Origin: Actinomycetales bacterium
GTDB lineage: Bacteria > Actinomycetota > Actinomycetes > Actinomycetales > Microbacteriaceae
Length of the DNA stretch: 64,000 bases
Reading direction: 5' to 3'
Assembly (NCBI GenBank): GCA_015654475.1
Contig: JAATGV010000001.1
Coordinates: 19,802 to 83,801 of the forward strand
Under the pieces are notes generated by a model. The model did no database searches. It saw nothing but the letters and a program-made list of their open reading frames with translations, and was not told the origin of the DNA. Made by a program: the position numbers and the translations under genes. Below are positions 60,863 through 64,000 of this stretch, piece after piece (position 1 is the first letter of the stretch; every line of letters starts with the position of its first letter).

Positions 60863-62970
60863 TCCTCCTGGTCATCACCGACCTGAGCGTGGATTGCCGC
60901 CCTCAGCGCCGGATGTGCTTCAAACAGTGGATCAGCCTCTACGATCCCGGCAACACGCTCACGCGCTGCAGCAATCAACTTCGCATCATCCACAACACGC
61001 AAAAGCTTCAGAGACGACCGGCGGCCCGACTGCGCTGCACCCAGCACATCGCCCTCGCTCCGCAGCTTCAGATCGGCCTCCGCCAACTCGAACCCGTCGC
61101 TGGACGCGGCCACAGCATCCAGGCGCGCACGGGCCACCGTGCCTTCGGCTGCCTCGGTCACGAATAGCGCGACCCCCGGATGTACACCACGGCCGATTCG
61201 GCCGCGCAATTGGTGAAGCTGGGAGATGCCGAACCGCTCGGCGTCGAGCACGACCATCACCGAAGCGTTTGGCACGTTGACACCGACCTCGACAACAGTC
61301 GTGGCCACAAGGACATCCACCCTTCCCGCAACGAACTCGCCCATCACCTCGGCCTTCTCAGCAGACGACATGCGTCCGGTCAAACCAGCGATGCGCAGGT
61401 TGGCGGTCGCGGGGTGTCCAGAAAGCTTGACGATCGTGTTTTCGACCGACTCGCGTTCGCCGCTCTCGTCGCTATCGATCAGACCGCACACCACGAACCC
61501 CTGACGCCCGGCGGCAACCTCTTCCGCAAGGCGTGCCCACACCCGCGCCGACCACGCAGGCTTCTCGGCGAGCGGCACGACGAACGACTCGATCGCCTGC
61601 CTGCCTGCCGGCAATTCGCGGAGGGAAGACACATCCAGGTCTCCAAAGACCGTCATCGCGACCGTGCGTGGAATAGGCGTCGCAGTCAGCAATAGAACGT
61701 GAGGGCTGTGCGGCGCCTTCGCCCTCAGCGCCTCACGCTGCGCGACCCCGAATCGATGCTGCTCGTCGACAACCACAAGACCGAGATCGAAAAAAATCGT
61801 CTTGTCCGAAATCAGCGCGTGCGTGCCGACCACGATACCGGCCTGGCCGACCGCGGTGGCGAGGGCGGCACGCTTGCGTTCGCCCGCAGCCTGGCCACCT
61901 GTGATCAGCACAGGATGCACTCGCGCCGCCAGATCTGGCCCGAGCAAGTCCACGATCGACGCAAAATGCTGACTTGCCAGCACCTCGGTCGGCGCCAACA
62001 GCGCCGCCTGCCCACCAGACTCGACAACGGCAAGCATCGCTCGCAATGCCACAACAGTCTTGCCCGAGCCGACCTCCCCCTGTACCAGGCGGTTCATCGG
62101 GTGGTCGCGAGCGATGTCTGCGAGGATGTCGGCGCTGACCTCCTGCTGACCGCGCGTAAGCTGCCACGGCAGCGCCGCATCGAACTGTGCGAGAAATCCG
62201 CCATCGGACGGCACACGGGGAGTTGCTCGCTCGCTCGCGTTAGCGGCCCGTTTCGCAAGTAGTGCTGCCTGAAGCACATAGGCTTCGGTGTATCGAAGCG
62301 TCTCTTGCGCGGCACGGGCCTCTGCATCACTGCGGGGCCTGTGGATCTGTTCGTATGCGTCGGCCAGGTCGAGCAGGTGCGCCGCAGCGCGGGTTGGGGC
62401 GTCCACGATTTCGTCAATGTGCGGTGCCGCATCGAGGACCGCCGCAATAGATTTGCCAATGATGCGCGACGAAATCGATGCTGTCGCCGGATAAATCGGA
62501 ATCGGCAGATCGGCCCAGTCTTGCGCAACACCCTCGGCGGCGTCATCCTCGAAAAGCTCATATTCGGGGTGTGTGAGCTGCACAGAGTTCTGATAGCGGC
62601 CGACCTGACCACTGAAAACACCACGGGCGCCTGGCCGCAGACCTGGTCGTTCGAAGTTGACGTTGAAGAAAGTGGCGGTGAGCACACCCGTGCCGTCGGT
62701 GAGAGTGACCTCGAGGATGCTGCCCTTGCGAGCGCGCATGCTACGACGCGTGACGTTGACCACCTCGGCGACGATCGTCGAATGCTCGCCGATGGGCAGA
62801 CTGCTGATGGCGGTGAGCTCACCCCGATGCGCGTATCTTCTTGGAAAGTAGTTGAGTGCGTCCCGCACCGTCTCGAGACCGAGACGGCGGGCAAACGATC
62901 CCGCCGTTCGCGCGCTGAGGATTGCCGCGAGCGGTGTTTCGAGCGCCACTTGGGCTGGTGGAGTTTCCAT
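60844..62970 (-). CDS. recG: ATP-dependent DNA helicase RecG
   Basis: A 708-aa SF2 helicase with the wedge/OB domain first (about 40-170). Walker A is QGEVGSGKTVVALRAML (about residues 297-313), the DEQH box is VVDEQHRFGVAQREAL (about 395-410), and the C-terminal lobe shows ATTVVEVGVNVPNASVMVV and QLRGRIGRG. It remodels stalled forks and Holliday junctions. The length and motifs are canonical. rsmD, usually found between recG and coaD, is not here. Confidence 0.95.
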   Translation of the reverse strand: METPPAQVALETPLAAILSARTAGSFARRLGLETVRDALNYFPRRYAHRGELTAISSLPIGEHSTIVAEVVNVTRRSMRARKGSILEVTLTDGTGVLTATFFNVNFERPGLRPGARGVFSGQVGRYQNSVQLTHPEYELFEDDAAEGVAQDWADLPIPIYPATASISSRIIGKSIAAVLDAAPHIDEIVDAPTRAAAHLLDLADAYEQIHRPRSDAEARAAQETLRYTEAYVLQAALLAKRAANASERATPRVPSDGGFLAQFDAALPWQLTRGQQEVSADILADIARDHPMNRLVQGEVGSGKTVVALRAMLAVVESGGQAALLAPTEVLASQHFASIVDLLGPDLAARVHPVLITGGQAAGERKRAALATAVGQAGIVVGTHALISDKTIFFDLGLVVVDEQHRFGVAQREALRAKAPHSPHVLLLTATPIPRTVAMTVFGDLDVSSLRELPAGRQAIESFVVPLAEKPAWSARVWARLAEEVAAGRQGFVVCGLIDSDESGERESVENTIVKLSGHPATANLRIAGLTGRMSSAEKAEVMGEFVAGRVDVLVATTVVEVGVNVPNASVMVVLDAERFGISQLHQLRGRIGRGVHPGVALFVTEAAEGTVARARLDAVAASSDGFELAEADLKLRSEGDVLGAAQSGRRSSLKLLRVVDDAKLIAAARERVAGIVEADPLFEAHPALRAAIHAQVGDDQEDYLVSS

Positions 62971-63074
62971 TCCTCCTATTCTCTCGCGTCAGTGCGACAT
63001 GGCGCACGGCCGACAACGTACGGGAGGCGCAGTGCCCGAGGCAGGCAGCACGAGGCCACCACGCACCACCGCGC

Positions 63075-63881
63075 CTATCCGGAGACCGCCCTAGCGATCC
63101 ACGCGCTGATGCCGTCTACGAGTGCGTCAGCCCGCGCAGTGATCGCAAAATGGGCCTCGTCCATGTACTGGTCTTTGCGTACCTCGAGCATCACGCTGCG
63201 TACCCGCGAGTCGGTGCGGTACCACTGCCGCGGAACATACGTGCCGTGGTAGGGCTGGTTGGTTGCCGAGTCGAATCGACTGGCCAGGTCGGCGATGACG
63301 GCGGGCTCAGGATCATGGATGGATGCGTCCAGCCCGATGCAGAGTGGCGGTCGCGCCTCCTCTGCATGCAGTTCGCACGGCAGTGCCCGGGTGGCATACG
63401 AATGCAGATCGACGAACAGCACATGACCGAACCGGTCCAGAATCTCGGAGGTGAGCCGAATCAGCTCCGTGGAGTACGGGTCATAGAAGTCTCGGATCCG
63501 CATCTCGCGCTCCTCATCGGCCATGGCGCCGCGATAGAGCGGCCGCCTGTCGTGCCCGTGCGTGTAGACGACGCCCATGCCGACGGCATTCATCTCTTCG
63601 CGGTCGTCGTTGAACCGTTCCGGGTCCATGAAGACTCTTGCGTTCGGATTGACAAGCGTATACGGCACGATGCCGCCGAGTTGCGGCTCGGCGAGGCGCG
63701 CGCCAATGCGGGCGAGGACGACATCCATGTGCAGGTCGGCCATCGTGGATATTTCGTGGCGCAGGTCGAGACCCTCGCGGAAAGGGGCCACTGCCGCACC
63801 CGGGTAGTGCGTCCCCGCATGCGGGACGTGGATTAGTACCGGCGCATCGCCTCGGGCTATCTGCGCAAAATTGGCGGGCAT
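63075..63881 (-). CDS. N-formylglutamate amidohydrolase
   Basis: 268 aa from the ATG at 63881, with GAGGAG 8 nt upstream; an earlier ATG at 63938 would add a basic/acidic tail with no clear ribosome site. The FGase fold is visible: VLIHVPHAGTHYPG (about residues 13-26), DLHMDVVL and VFMDPERFNDDREEMNAVGMGVVYTHG in parts. The late HVLFVDLHSYATRAL and MLEVRKDQYMDEAHF stretches complete it. Family members release formate from N-formylglutamate in histidine breakdown. Nothing else of a hut pathway is seen in the window. The 62 nt between the frame start and the window end hold no clear gene. Confidence 0.82.
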   Translation of the reverse strand: MPANFAQIARGDAPVLIHVPHAGTHYPGAAVAPFREGLDLRHEISTMADLHMDVVLARIGARLAEPQLGGIVPYTLVNPNARVFMDPERFNDDREEMNAVGMGVVYTHGHDRRPLYRGAMADEEREMRIRDFYDPYSTELIRLTSEILDRFGHVLFVDLHSYATRALPCELHAEEARPPLCIGLDASIHDPEPAVIADLASRFDSATNQPYHGTYVPRQWYRTDSRVRSVMLEVRKDQYMDEAHFAITARADALVDGISAWIARAVSG

Positions 63882-64000
63882 TCGGTTGGCTCCTCGGGCA
63901 GGGTCTTGGTGGAGATCGCGAGTATCGCCCGTTCCCATTCAGACCTCACACGCAGACAAGTTTAGGCGTAACGAGATCATCGGTGGAGATCGACCAGCTC

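Noticed and set aside
1..64000. tRNA, rRNA, CRISPR array or transposase genes
   Set aside because: No cloverleaf with a GGTTCGAATCC-like T-arm, no spaced direct repeats of CRISPR type and no transposase or integrase motif was seen.
63939..64000. C-terminal end of a minus-strand gene at the window edge
   Set aside because: Frames are open for a few codons but too short to call; nothing recognisable in the last 62 nt.

Overview
The window reads as a chromosomal segment of a high-GC actinobacterium. The evidence is the dense, strongly GC3-biased coding, frequent GTG starts, ATGA/GTGA overlaps, and the actinobacterial block DUF177-rpmF-rnc-mutM-smc-ftsY. A Micrococcales/Microbacteriaceae-like host is my guess, not something the sequence proves. 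A complete pflB-pflA pair implies a facultatively anaerobic lifestyle. I see no rRNA, tRNA, CRISPR array, transposase or phage gene.

Layout. (1) 1-3.1 kb: an envelope-stress group with the tail of an upstream gene (possibly CsbD-like), a GlsB/YeaQ membrane protein, an ECF sigma factor translationally coupled to an Asp23-like protein, a second Asp23-like protein and a diacylglycerol-kinase-like lipid kinase. (2) 3.2-10.3 kb: a LOG-type phosphoribohydrolase, a P2A-type Ca2+-ATPase, the psuG-psuK pseudouridine catabolic pair and a GH1 beta-glucosidase. (3) 11.3-21.6 kb: sulfur amino-acid genes (cysE, cysK, metY, metX) mixed with a DedA protein, nhaA, a GNAT acetyltransferase, ung, a phosphoribosyltransferase and an MFS transporter. 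(4) 21.7-35.7 kb: a GT87-like membrane enzyme, pflB-pflA, a CMP/dCMP-type deaminase coupled to a secreted nuclease-like protein, a Gfo/Idh/MocA oxidoreductase, a second DedA protein, msrA, recQ, an LLM oxidoreductase and an excalibur surface protein. (5) 36-45 kb: SDR, rdgB-rph, pncB, a DUF3039 protein, an HtrA protease, and a convergent aminotransferase/omega-amidase-like pair whose stop codons share one CTAG. (6) 44.4-63.9 kb: the core block ftsY, smc, mutM, rnc, rpmF, DUF177, coaD and recG, all on the minus strand.

The core block is interrupted between DUF177 and coaD by about 8 kb. This holds a plus-strand cassette (an S-adenosylhomocysteinase-like protein lacking three catalytic histidines, an MTA/SAH-deaminase-like amidohydrolase, a DUF985 cupin and a complete polar-amino-acid ABC transporter), followed by dinB and gntK. 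The first two genes have the composition expected of an S-inosylhomocysteine-type route or an undescribed variant of it, and this is the best candidate for a new pathway here.

The other striking layer is intergenic. Two 0.9-kb gaps (10341-11302 and 30277-31172) are packed with tandem repeats and share an element about 115 nt long, bounded by inverted copies of CAGACGCCCCCA. Two other gaps (15.96-16.11 kb and 40.13-40.27 kb) hold nested pairs of long perfect palindromes built on GAGCAAAACCCGACA, placed directly after stop codons. A (GGGGCTC)11 array separates nhaA from its convergent neighbour.
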